NCBI GenBank assembly: GCA_963725615.1
Contig: CAVRZO010000011.1
Location: 62,001-126,000, forward strand
Source: JAIQFF01 sp963725615
GTDB lineage: Bacteria; Acidobacteriota; Terriglobia; Terriglobales; Acidobacteriaceae
Length of the DNA: 64,000 nucleotides
Direction: 5' to 3'
The position numbers were made by a program, and so were the translations under genes. The notes under the pieces were generated by a model. That model saw only the letters and a list, made by a program, of their open reading frames with translations, was not told the DNA's origin and made no database searches. Below, one piece after another: positions 24,541 to 32,409 of the stretch; within the stretch, counting starts at the first letter, position 1; every line of letters starts with the position of its first letter.

Positions 24541-25466
24541 CTGCGCGCTGCCGTGATGGCCCGGCGCACATGACCTCCAGCCGATTTGAGCGCCCGCTCC
24601 GCTTCCCGGCGGTCCACTTGCGCCTGCAGCATGACCAGTCCAACCGGGACGCTGTTTCTTGCCGCATGCAGAGCCTGCCGGGCAATCTCCTCGCTGACGC
24701 CAGCTGCCTGCTGCAGAATGCTCACGCCCCGCGCCGCCAGCTTCGAATTCCGAGGAGTGACGTTCACCATGAGGTTTCCATAAACGTATCCCAAGCGGGT
24801 CATGGCTCCGCTCGAGAGCATGTTCAACACCATCTTCTGCGCCGTCCCGGCTTTCATCCGGGTTGAACCGGAGATGACCTCTGGCCCCACTTCGGTCACG
24901 ATGGCGAGGTGCGCCGCCCGTTGCAGCGGCGTATTCCGATTGCAAGTCACAGAAATCGTACGCGCGCCTTTGCTCCGGGCAAAATCGACGGCAGCGACGG
25001 TGAACGGAGTCCGTCCGCTAGCCGCAATTCCCACGATCACGTCGTTGCGGCCCGGCTTTCTTTTCCTCATCTCGCGCTGGCCGAGTTCACGGGAATCTTC
25101 GTTCGCTTCCACCGCCGAGGCCAAGGCCGCGGGGCCGCCGGCCATGATGAACTGTACTGTCCTCGGATCAACGTTGAACGTCGGTGGACACTCCGCCGCA
25201 TCGAGCGCCGCAATGCGTCCACTGGTGCCCGCGCCGACGTAGATCAGTCTGCCGCCTCGATTGAGCGCGTTGGCGATCAGGCCAACAGCACGTGCGATCT
25301 GAGGAAGGGCGCGCCGCACCGCGTCCACCACCACGGCGTCCTCGGAGTTGATGACGCTGACTATTTCGAGCGACGACTTCAAATCCAGGTCCGCTGAGGC
25401 GCGGTTTGTCTGCTCGGTGATGAGTCGGCTCAGGTTCTCCCGAGTCTTGCTGGCCCGGCGTTTCAA
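24534..25466 (-). CDS. murQ: N-acetylmuramic acid 6-phosphate etherase
   Basis: A 310-residue MurQ (SIS-domain lyase) that cleaves the lactyl ether of MurNAc-6-phosphate to GlcNAc-6-phosphate and lactate, the key step of cytoplasmic muramic acid salvage. Conserved blocks are LITEQTNRASADLD, LIYVGAGTSGRIAALDAAEC (sugar-phosphate site), IAASGRTPFTVAAVDFA and GSTRMKAGTAQKMVLNMLS. I set the start at TTG 25466, which overlaps the stop codon of the upstream serine hydrolase (TTGA); the family N-terminus fits that position. This overlap shows the two are translationally coupled. A MurNAc kinase or MurP transporter is not in the window. Confidence 0.93.
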   Translation of the reverse strand: MKRRASKTRENLSRLITEQTNRASADLDLKSSLEIVSVINSEDAVVVDAVRRALPQIARAVGLIANALNRGGRLIYVGAGTSGRIAALDAAECPPTFNVDPRTVQFIMAGGPAALASAVEANEDSRELGQREMRKRKPGRNDVIVGIAASGRTPFTVAAVDFARSKGARTISVTCNRNTPLQRAAHLAIVTEVGPEVISGSTRMKAGTAQKMVLNMLSSGAMTRLGYVYGNLMVNVTPRNSKLAARGVSILQQAAGVSEEIARQALHAARNSVPVGLVMLQAQVDRREAERALKSAGGHVRRAITAARSL

Positions 25467-26593
25467 AGCGCCTTCTCCAGCGCTTCCACCACCGCATCGT
25501 GAAATGCGGGGCGTACGTCCTTGATCGCCTTGTTGCAGCAATCGGGCCACGTCCGGTTAGTGAGCAGTGTGATGGAAAGCTGGCGCTCGGGATCAATCCA
25601 GAGCGATGTGCCCGTATAGCCGAGATGCCCAAAAGAATGGGAAGAGAAATATTTCCCCGACTGCGAGGGCGAGGAAGGTGTGTCCCAGCCCAATGCTCGG
25701 GAAGTGCCGGCCGGCGCCGCTTCCCTGCGAGTGAAGAGCGCCAGAGTTTCGGGACGGACTAAAGGCCGTCCTCCTTGCAGGAGAACATGAGAAAAAGTCG
25801 CTAGATCTTCTGCAGTCCCGAACAAGCCTGCGTGTCCTGCAACGCCGCCCAGTACGCTGGCGTTTTCATCCTGCACTTCGCCCTGGATAATTCGCATTCG
25901 AAAGGTGTGGTCATCCGCGGTGGGCGGAATCGCAGCCCGCCACGACGCCGGCGGATTGTACGCAGTGTGCAACATCCCCAGCGGACCAAATATTTCGCGT
26001 TGGCAGAAGCGGTCAAGGCTCTCGTCGGCCACACGCTCCAGTGCGATCGCAAGAATGATGAAGCCGATGTCACTGTACTCAGCTCTTGTGCCCGGAGCGA
26101 CGGTAAGCGGAGTGGTGAAGGCAGCCGCGAGCAGTTCGTCTCTTGTCTTCGCTTTCAGGAAGAACTTTTCATACGCGGGCAGCCCAGAGGAGTGGGCCAG
26201 CAGCATGTGCACGGTTATCTCGCTGCGTCGCGCATCGCTGCCGACGAACTCAGGCACGATGCTGACCGCGGGTGCTTCCAGGTCTATGAGTCCACGCTCG
26301 TAGAGAATCATCGCCACGCTGGTGGTAGCTACGGCTTTTGAGACCGACGCAAGATCGAAGACGGTGGCTGTGGTTACGAGCGGGGAGCTGGGTTCGTAGG
26401 TGAAACGGCCAAAGGCTTTCAGCGCAACCAATTTTCCACGGCACGTTACAGCGATCGATGCGGCAGGAAAGGATGCTTGGGCAATGGCTTTTTGTGTGAC
26501 ATCAAAAGCAGTGGCAAAAATCGTGTCCTGCTGCTCGTAGGCGGGAGCAGGGAAGCGAGGGGCGGCTTGGCTGCCAGTCTTCAGCGAGGACAA
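25463..26593 (-). CDS. Serine hydrolase (beta-lactamase class C fold), AmiE-like, no signal peptide
   Basis: A 376-residue penicillin-recognising serine hydrolase. Catalytic motifs are SVSK (Ser83-x-x-Lys86), the Tyr motif EYSDIGF, and the HLGYTG block. B. subtilis AmiE, a MurNAc-L-Ala amidase of this fold, is encoded in the murQ-amiE-nagZ-namZ operon, so context points to a peptidoglycan fragment amidase. No N-terminal signal sequence is visible (MSSLKTGSQAAPRFPAPAYEQQD), so it probably acts in the cytoplasm, beside MurQ, to which it is coupled by a TTGA overlap. The exported fusion on the opposite strand is a second homolog. Amidase, esterase or D-aminopeptidase activity remain possible. 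Confidence 0.8.
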   Translation of the reverse strand: MSSLKTGSQAAPRFPAPAYEQQDTIFATAFDVTQKAIAQASFPAASIAVTCRGKLVALKAFGRFTYEPSSPLVTTATVFDLASVSKAVATTSVAMILYERGLIDLEAPAVSIVPEFVGSDARRSEITVHMLLAHSSGLPAYEKFFLKAKTRDELLAAAFTTPLTVAPGTRAEYSDIGFIILAIALERVADESLDRFCQREIFGPLGMLHTAYNPPASWRAAIPPTADDHTFRMRIIQGEVQDENASVLGGVAGHAGLFGTAEDLATFSHVLLQGGRPLVRPETLALFTRREAAPAGTSRALGWDTPSSPSQSGKYFSSHSFGHLGYTGTSLWIDPERQLSITLLTNRTWPDCCNKAIKDVRPAFHDAVVEALEKAL

Positions 26594-26697
26594 GCTTTCT
26601 GACCAAGGGATAGTGTGCGCGATGTTCGGGTTATAGCAAACTTCCGTAATCGGGTAAAGGTCACTACCTGCGGGAGTTGTGTACTAGAATCCGACCC

Positions 26698-26913
26698 ATG
26701 AGCAGCCAGGGCGAAATGCCGAGCGAGAGTTCCGAGGCGAGGAACAGCGGTATCTCTTCCAAGGGTCGAATTGGCCTGGTAGGCGCAATTGGCACCGTTG
26801 CTGCTTTACTCGCCGAGGAAGCCACCAGAGGTTTCGTTATCTTTAGCCTTGTTCTAGGCGGCACTATAGGAGCAGTTCTGTACCTGTGGCACAAACGGCA
26901 CCCCCAGCTCTGA
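26698..26913 (+). CDS. 71-residue small membrane protein upstream of the AmiE-NamZ fusion
   Basis: ATG at 26698; the protein has a Ser/Glu-rich N-terminus (MSSQGEMPSESSEARN), a short hydrophobic segment (GLVGAIGTVAALL) and then a clear helix (GFVIFSLVLGGTIGAVLYLW). It ends 26 bp before the ATG of the exported fusion gene, in the same direction, so co-transcription is likely. No homolog recalled. The frame could be chance in this GC-rich DNA, but an open membrane-helix-coding frame with this spacing is suggestive. Confidence 0.5.
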   Translation: MSSQGEMPSESSEARNSGISSKGRIGLVGAIGTVAALLAEEATRGFVIFSLVLGGTIGAVLYLWHKRHPQL

Positions 26914-26939
26914 CGTTCTTGAGCCATCCTGCGCCCCTT

Positions 26940-29357
26940 ATGTACATTCAAGGCATCCACTCAACTTGGACAACTCGCCTTCTGCAGACGCGTGGCTTCG
27001 CCGCGGTTGTGTTGGTTGTCAGCCTTTTTCCCCTGCTCGCCTCGGCTGCCGCGGCTACGAACTCCAACACTCCGAACCTGGTCGCCCTGGACTCCATTGT
27101 CCTCGACGCCATCCACGATCACCAGATTCCCGGCGCCGTACTCCTGGTCGGACACAACGGACAGGTGGTCTATCGCAAAGCTTTCGGCAATCGGGCGCTG
27201 GAGCCGCGTCGCGAGCCCATGACGGTTGACACTATCTTTGATATCGCGTCGCTCACCAAGGTCGTCGCTACCACCACGGCGGTCATGCAACTGGTGCAAA
27301 AGGGTGAAATCCGAGTGAACGACCCGGTGACCAAGTACATTCCCGAATTCGGCGAGAATGGCAAAGATGACATTACTGTCCGCAACCTGTTGACCCACTT
27401 CTCCGGCCTGCGCGAAGACTTCGATCTGGACCCGCCCTGGCAGGGCAGGGACGCCGGCTTCCGTCTGGCATTTGCCGAGAAACCTGTGTACCCGCCGGGC
27501 TCGCGTTTTCTCTATAGCGATACCAACTTCATCACGCTGGGCGCACTGGTGGAACGGGTAACCGGAACTACGCTCGATCAATACTGCGCCAGGAAAATCT
27601 TCGCCCCGCTGCAGATGTCACACACCCGCTTTCAGCCGCCCGCCTCCTGGCGTCGCAAGATCGCTCCTACCGAATACGACGAACAAGGCAAGATGCTGCG
27701 TGGAGTGGTGCATGACCCTCGGGCCCGCCGCATGGATGGCGTGGCTGGACATGCCGGAGTCTTCTCTACCGCCGACGATCTCTCGAAGTTTGCGCACGCA
27801 TTGTTGAACGGCAGCCCGATCCTGGCTGGAGACATGGTCGAGAAGATGACCACGCCGCAGCAGCCGCCCACCGCGCAAGTCCTGCGAGGTTTCGGTTGGG
27901 ACATTGATTCGCCATTTTCGAGCAATCGCGGCGACCTTCTTCCCGTGGGATCCTTCGGGCACACCGGCTTTACCGGTACGTCGCTGTGGATTGATCGGAC
28001 GACCCAGACTTACATTATCTTGTTAACCAACGCCGTCCATCCTCGAGGGAGGGGAAGCGCGGTCGCGCTGCGCTCCAGGGTCGCGACCGCCGTAGCGGCG
28101 GCCCTCCCACTTACCGTCACGGAGAAGGACGAGCTGCGCTGGAAGAGCATCACCGGATACAACGAAACCCAGACCGCTGCCCGCCGCCTGGCCACACGTA
28201 ACGGAGCGGTGCAGACCGGAATTGACGTACTCGAAGCCCACAACTTCGACGTGCTCAGCGCCTCTACCGGCAAAAAGAAAATCGGACTCCTGACCAATCA
28301 GACGGGCGTTGACTCGCAGGGCCGCCGCACAATCGATGTTCTGGCCCAGGTTCCAGGGGTCTCGCTGGATGCGATCTTCAGCCCCGAGCATGGCGTGACG
28401 GGCGAGCTTGATACCACAGACATCGCCAATACGAAAGATGCGGTCACCGGCGTTCCCATCTACAGTGTCTACGGCGCCAAGGACGCCCAACGCAGGCCGT
28501 CGGTAGACATTCTAAGAACTCTCGATGCGGTCGTGTTCGATGTTCACGATGTCGGCAGCCACTTCTATACCTACGAGGCGACACTGGGATATTTCCTCGA
28601 AGCCGCAGCCAAGGCCGGAATCGAGATGATTGTGCTCGACCGCCCTAATCCCATCACCGGCTCATTCGTGCAGGGCGCTATCCCTGATCCTGGCCGCGAA
28701 AGCTTCGTGAACTATTTTCCAGTGCCTGTCCGTCATGGGATGACCATGGGCGAACTGGCGAAAATGTTCAACAGCGAGCGCAACATCAACGCCCGGCTGA
28801 CCGTCATACCCATGGACGGATGGATGCGCGGCGACTGGTACGACTCCACTGGCCTGCCCTGGATCAATCCTTCGCCCAATATGCGCAGCCTCACCGAAGC
28901 GACCCTCTACCCGGGCGTGGGGCTAGTCGAAGGCACCAATGTTTCAGTGGGCCGCGGCACCGATACTCCCTTTGAACTGCTGGGCGCACCCTGGATCAAG
29001 GGGAAGGAACTGGCGCAATACCTGAATGCGAGAAGCATCTCCGGCGTGCGGTTTGTCCCCATTACCTTCACTCCCAGCGCCAGCAACTATTCCGGCCAGA
29101 AGTGCGAAGGGGTCAATATTTTCGTGGTTGAGCGCAATGCTCTCGACACGGGGGAACTGGGTGTTGAACTGGCTTCCGCGCTGCACAAGCTTTATCCCGA
29201 GCAATATCACATGGAGCGCCTGATCGAGTTGCTGGGTAACCAGTCGGTGTACGACGCGATTGCCTCCGGCCAGGATCCCCGCCGGATCGCTGAAGACTGG
29301 CGGGAGCCCCTGGAGAAGTTTCTCCAGGTCCGCCAGAAGTACCTGATTTACAAGTAG
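26940..29357 (+). CDS. Exported AmiE-like amidase fused to NamZ-like exo-N-acetylmuramidase (GH171, DUF1343)
   Basis: An 805-residue bifunctional protein. A signal peptide (GFAAVVLVVSLFPLLASAAA) precedes a beta-lactamase-fold domain with SLTK (Ser104-x-x-Lys107), the YSDTNF motif and a HTGFTGTSLW block. From about residue 420 it becomes a DUF1343/NamZ domain: KIGLLTNQTGVDSQG, IFSPEHGVTGE (with the Glu considered catalytic in NamZ), FDVHDVGSHFYTYEAT, LDRPNPI, and NPSPNMRSLTEATLYPGVGL. NamZ releases MurNAc from non-reducing ends and AmiE removes its peptide. The start ATG 26940 gives the signal peptide. Divergent from the murQ unit. Confidence 0.85.
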   Translation: MYIQGIHSTWTTRLLQTRGFAAVVLVVSLFPLLASAAAATNSNTPNLVALDSIVLDAIHDHQIPGAVLLVGHNGQVVYRKAFGNRALEPRREPMTVDTIFDIASLTKVVATTTAVMQLVQKGEIRVNDPVTKYIPEFGENGKDDITVRNLLTHFSGLREDFDLDPPWQGRDAGFRLAFAEKPVYPPGSRFLYSDTNFITLGALVERVTGTTLDQYCARKIFAPLQMSHTRFQPPASWRRKIAPTEYDEQGKMLRGVVHDPRARRMDGVAGHAGVFSTADDLSKFAHALLNGSPILAGDMVEKMTTPQQPPTAQVLRGFGWDIDSPFSSNRGDLLPVGSFGHTGFTGTSLWIDRTTQTYIILLTNAVHPRGRGSAVALRSRVATAVAAALPLTVTEKDELRWKSITGYNETQTAARRLATRNGAVQTGIDVLEAHNFDVLSASTGKKKIGLLTNQTGVDSQGRRTIDVLAQVPGVSLDAIFSPEHGVTGELDTTDIANTKDAVTGVPIYSVYGAKDAQRRPSVDILRTLDAVVFDVHDVGSHFYTYEATLGYFLEAAAKAGIEMIVLDRPNPITGSFVQGAIPDPGRESFVNYFPVPVRHGMTMGELAKMFNSERNINARLTVIPMDGWMRGDWYDSTGLPWINPSPNMRSLTEATLYPGVGLVEGTNVSVGRGTDTPFELLGAPWIKGKELAQYLNARSISGVRFVPITFTPSASNYSGQKCEGVNIFVVERNALDTGELGVELASALHKLYPEQYHMERLIELLGNQSVYDAIASGQDPRRIAEDWREPLEKFLQVRQKYLIYK

Positions 29358-29432
29358 CTGTATCACCTCCGTCGTGCCTCATTTCCGCTAGAATATCTGG
29401 TTGACCAATCCGTTCACGCTGTGGAGTTGAGG

Positions 29433-29705
29433 ATGAAAGTTGTCAAACCGCCCGCACCCGCAAATCTGATGTATCGCTGTGCCGGTCCCAATTGCGGGAC
29501 GCTCAAAGGCGCCACCGACCACTGGTGGCTGATGTGGACTTCGTTCGTCGAATTCAACCGCCCGGTGCTCTACCTCTGTCCCTGGGATGACGAGATTGCC
29601 CAGCGCGAAGGCACTCTGCACGTCTGCGGCGAGCTCTGCGCCCAGCGCCTGCAGTCCCAGTTCATGGGAAACGTCAGGGAAAACCAGCGCTCGGCCAGCG
29701 TGTAG
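29433..29705 (+). CDS. Conserved small Cys-rich protein, possible zinc ribbon
   Basis: A 90-residue hypothetical protein preceded by a GGAGTTGAGG-type site. Cys residues occur as YRCAGPNC, LYLCPWD and HVCGELCAQRL, five in all, of which four could form a zinc site. The middle is aromatic (DHWWLMWTSFVEFNRPVLYL). It has no signal peptide and no membrane helix. It lies 75 bp after the fusion gene. I do not recognise a family. Good codon use and a strong RBS make it a likely real gene. Confidence 0.65.
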   Translation: MKVVKPPAPANLMYRCAGPNCGTLKGATDHWWLMWTSFVEFNRPVLYLCPWDDEIAQREGTLHVCGELCAQRLQSQFMGNVRENQRSASV

Positions 29706-29836
29706 GAACTAGCTCCCCCGGGCCAAGATTCCGACAAACTTTCGATCCTCAACCTGCATCGTACTGGGATAAGGTAGTGGGATATTGGGCCAGGCTGACT
29801 CGGCCTCGGCAGGCCCATGCTTTGGGGAGTTCATCA

Positions 29837-30508
29837 ATGCGCACAATCATTGTGATGTTCCTAGTGTGTGGCTTGGCCGCGGCTCAGGCAAATTCGGCGG
29901 CGCGGCTTGATGCCTCGGCCGCTGACGTCAACCTGGTTTCGATCCCTTCCGGCACCAAAGTCCCGCTGTCGCTCAAGCAATCGATTTCGACCAAGAACGC
30001 CCGTGAAGGGGATGCCGTCTACGCCGTAACCACTTTTCCTGTGGTCATCAACGATCGCATCGTGATTCCCGCCGGCACCTATGTACAAGGCCGGATCAGC
30101 AATGTGAAACGAGGCGGCCGGATCAAAGGCCGCGCCGAAGTTCTCATGCACTTCAGCACGCTAATCTATCCCAGCGGATACACCGTGGTGCTGCCCGGTG
30201 CGGTCGAGAATGTCCCTGGGGCCGAGAAGACTTCGATGAAAGACGAAGAGGGCACCATCCGTCAGGACAGCCAGACCGGCGAGAAAGCTAAGACCGTGGC
30301 CACCGCCGCCGGAACCGGAGCGGTAGTCGGCGGACTGAGCAACGGCGTGAAGGGCGGACTCATTGGCGCGGGAATCGGCGGCGGAATCGGGACCGCGATC
30401 GGGCTTCTGACCCGAGGCAACGACGTCAGAATGGACGCCGGCACGACTCTTGAAATGGTGATCCAGCGTGAAGTCCCGCTCGATGCCAGCCGCATCCCAA
30501 GACAGTAA
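29837..30508 (+). CDS. Secreted protein with VirB10/TrbI-like barrel and glycine-zipper segment
   Basis: A 223-residue exported protein. After the signal peptide (MRTIIVMFLVCGLAAAQA), a domain with IPSGTKVPLSLKQSISTKNAREGD and VYAVTTFPVV..IPAGTYVQGRI resembles the beta-barrel module shared by TrbI/VirB10 proteins and a large acidobacterial family. The central segment TAAGTGAVVGGLSNG then GGLIGAGIGGGIGTAIGLL is a glycine zipper that may insert into a membrane. Function unknown; an outer-membrane or periplasmic location is likely. A shorter relative is at 31548-32135. The start ATG 29837 is chosen for the signal peptide. Confidence 0.75.
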   Translation: MRTIIVMFLVCGLAAAQANSAARLDASAADVNLVSIPSGTKVPLSLKQSISTKNAREGDAVYAVTTFPVVINDRIVIPAGTYVQGRISNVKRGGRIKGRAEVLMHFSTLIYPSGYTVVLPGAVENVPGAEKTSMKDEEGTIRQDSQTGEKAKTVATAAGTGAVVGGLSNGVKGGLIGAGIGGGIGTAIGLLTRGNDVRMDAGTTLEMVIQREVPLDASRIPRQ

Positions 30509-30561
30509 ACGTAAGGGCTTGTGGGGCGGGTGGGGGTGCCCGACCCCACAAGGGCAATCAC

Positions 30562-31281
30562 TTACTTTAGGTTAAACAGCGCATTCACGTGCGCCGTCAC
30601 CGAGACGGTCTGCGGCGAGAATTCTTCCGTAGGAGCCGGAGCAGCCCCCGCCACATTCATCTTCATCATGGCCCCGACCATGGGCATGGGACGCACGTTA
30701 TCAAACGTGTCCACCGACGCATAAGACAATTCCCCCAGCGTGCGGCCTGCGCTCCGCGCCAGGGCCGCAGCCGATTCATGCGCGCGGCGGTAGGCGTTGT
30801 CCACAGCCTTCACCTTGGCCGCGTCCATGTCTTCCAAAGTGTAGTTCAGTGACTGAGCGTCCGTGATGTCCGCATCGGCGAGTTGCTGCACGATGGGCGC
30901 CACCTTGGAGAAATCTTTCAGCTTCAGCGAAACGCTAGCGTTCACGCGGTATCCCATCAGTTTCCGCTTCGCCGTTTTGTAGTCATAAACCGGTTGCAGC
31001 GAAAGGGAGCCAAACTCCGCCGTCTTGGGATCGATCCCGTTCGAACGCAGAATCTGCCGCACCTGCTCGGTGGACTTGGAGGCGTGGTCGTAAGCCTCGC
31101 GCGAGGTCGCTTCCTGCACGGAGATATTGAATTGCATCAGCGCGGTATCGGGATTTGCCTCGAACTTCCCGTCAGCGCCAACGAAGACGCTGTTAGGCTG
31201 GGCGGCGACGGTCGGGCGATCCTGGCTGAAAGCGGCGGTGGAAGCTAGTAGTGCAAGGAGCAGCGCAAATGCAGTCTTCAT
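30562..31281 (-). CDS. SIMPL-domain (DUF541) periplasmic protein
   Basis: A 239-residue protein with a signal peptide (MKTAFALLLALLASTAAFSQ) and a SIMPL/YggE-type domain. Visible features are a beta-rich N-terminal half (ANPDTALMQFNISVQEATSREAYDHASKS) and a C-terminal DADITDAQSLNYTLEDMD..AKVKAVDNAYRRAHESAAALARSAG, the usual repeat of the family. YggE-type proteins are linked to oxidative-stress resistance, by an unclear mechanism. The start at 31281 has a CAGGAGAG site. Convergent with the preceding barrel protein gene. Confidence 0.85.
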   Translation of the reverse strand: MKTAFALLLALLASTAAFSQDRPTVAAQPNSVFVGADGKFEANPDTALMQFNISVQEATSREAYDHASKSTEQVRQILRSNGIDPKTAEFGSLSLQPVYDYKTAKRKLMGYRVNASVSLKLKDFSKVAPIVQQLADADITDAQSLNYTLEDMDAAKVKAVDNAYRRAHESAAALARSAGRTLGELSYASVDTFDNVRPMPMVGAMMKMNVAGAAPAPTEEFSPQTVSVTAHVNALFNLK

Positions 31282-31370
31282 AATTCTCTCCTGACGAGCT
31301 ACACATAATGCCACAGCATGGAGAGAGATTCAGCTGCGCTTGTGTAGGCACATCCAAACAAATAAGCTCA

Positions 31371-31474
31371 CAAGGGTGCCCCGTCCAAGCTTTGCTTGGG
31401 CGGGGGTTTTTGCGAGTGACGGTTCGGTGACAAACAAAAGTCCCCGCCCAAGCAGAGCTTGGACGGGGCCCCCT
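31371..31474. repeat. 104-bp palindromic element, copy 2
   Basis: Left arm AGGGTGCCCCGTCCAAGC, right arm its complement with two differences, and a centre of about 38 bp unlike the other copies. Same family as 22874-22988 and 32255-32363. Confidence 0.88.
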
Positions 31475-31547
31475 CGGAATTTTTTCAGAATTCCTGAAAC
31501 TCAACGTCAAAGGCGACCGACAAGAGTGTCCGTCCCACACGGGCGCT

Positions 31548-32135
31548 TCATCGCCAGGGGACTCGCAAGGGACGATCCAGACGCACTTCCAGAATCGTGC
31601 CTTTTTGCAATTGCAGCCTGTGGTCGCTGAATATGGTGCGCACCACGGCGGCCGCAGTTCCTGCCCTCGCACCTATTCCGTCGGCATCCGGGTCGTGACG
31701 CTGGCTGCCTTGGCCTTCCCGTTCGATTTCACCTTCGTCGCCTATTGTCAGGCCGTGCTCGCCGGGAACGGCTGTGATGGTCGCTATCAGCGGTGTCCAT
31801 CCGCGTTGCGTTTCAATTTCGTCAAAGCTGAGCAGCAGGCGAGGATGAAAACCATTGCCGACAGCGCTGATGTGTCCCCTGATCTTGGCGCCGTGGAGAA
31901 TCATGGTTTCGTCGGCTCCCATCATGTCTTCTTCCAGTTTGGCCTTGAAGCGTTTCCCCGGCTGGACTCGGCTGACATCGAGCCGGTCCTCGAGGCGGAT
32001 CAGGAAGGTAGTTCCGTCAGCGATGGCGTGAGGAGGGGCTGATTTCTGGTCATGGTCATGCTCCTCGGCATAAAGCGGCGGGGTTGCGAAAACCAAAACC
32101 AGACACCAGAGCCAGCACGAACCAAGCACACGCAT
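31548..32135 (-). CDS. Secreted VirB10/TrbI-like barrel protein, short paralog
   Basis: A 195-residue protein with a signal peptide (MRVLGSCWLWCLVLVFATPPLYAEE), a His/Asp-rich linker (HDHDQKSAPPH) and a barrel domain (GTTFLIRLEDRLDVSRVQPGKRFKA, LHGAKIRGHISAV). It has the same overall layout as the 29837-30508 protein but without a glycine zipper, and a weakly conserved tail. Good Shine-Dalgarno site (GGAGGTCAT) upstream. Two palindromic elements flank it. Function unknown; location likely periplasmic or outer-membrane. Confidence 0.7.
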   Translation of the reverse strand: MRVLGSCWLWCLVLVFATPPLYAEEHDHDQKSAPPHAIADGTTFLIRLEDRLDVSRVQPGKRFKAKLEEDMMGADETMILHGAKIRGHISAVGNGFHPRLLLSFDEIETQRGWTPLIATITAVPGEHGLTIGDEGEIEREGQGSQRHDPDADGIGARAGTAAAVVRTIFSDHRLQLQKGTILEVRLDRPLRVPWR

Positions 32136-32254
32136 AGCATGACCTCCGTGGAGACCGTCAGCTGATTGGATGTAAGCTGCAGCGAAATTGCTGCCTTCAC
32201 CTAAATATGGGCGAGTAGGATGAAGGCCAGCTTAAATGATGGGTTCTTAAAGCT

Positions 32255-32363
32255 AGGGTGCCCCGTCCAAGCTCTGCTTGGGCGGGGTCTTTGTACATAC
32301 AAGACCTCTGCCTTCCGTCACGATCAAAAACCCCGCCCAAGCAGAGCTTGGACGGGGCACCCT
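32255..32363. repeat. 109-bp palindromic element, copy 3 (perfect 33-bp inverted ends)
   Basis: Bases 32255-32287 are the exact reverse complement of 32331-32363. Each arm also contains an inner hairpin (CCAAGCtctGCTTGG). Centre of about 43 bp is unique. No coding content and no transposase. It lies upstream of the barrel paralog and downstream of the HD-GYP gene. Confidence 0.92.
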
Positions 32364-32409
32364 CGAGAGTTACCTCGCAGAAAGTATGGGTAGTTTCGAT
32401 GCACCAATC

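Noticed and set aside
28020..28110. GC-rich inverted words in the AmiE-NamZ gene, possibly an inserted repeat
   Set aside because: The peptide there (HPRGRGSAVALRSRVATAVAAAL) matches the normal end of the AmiE-type domain, so it is native coding sequence.
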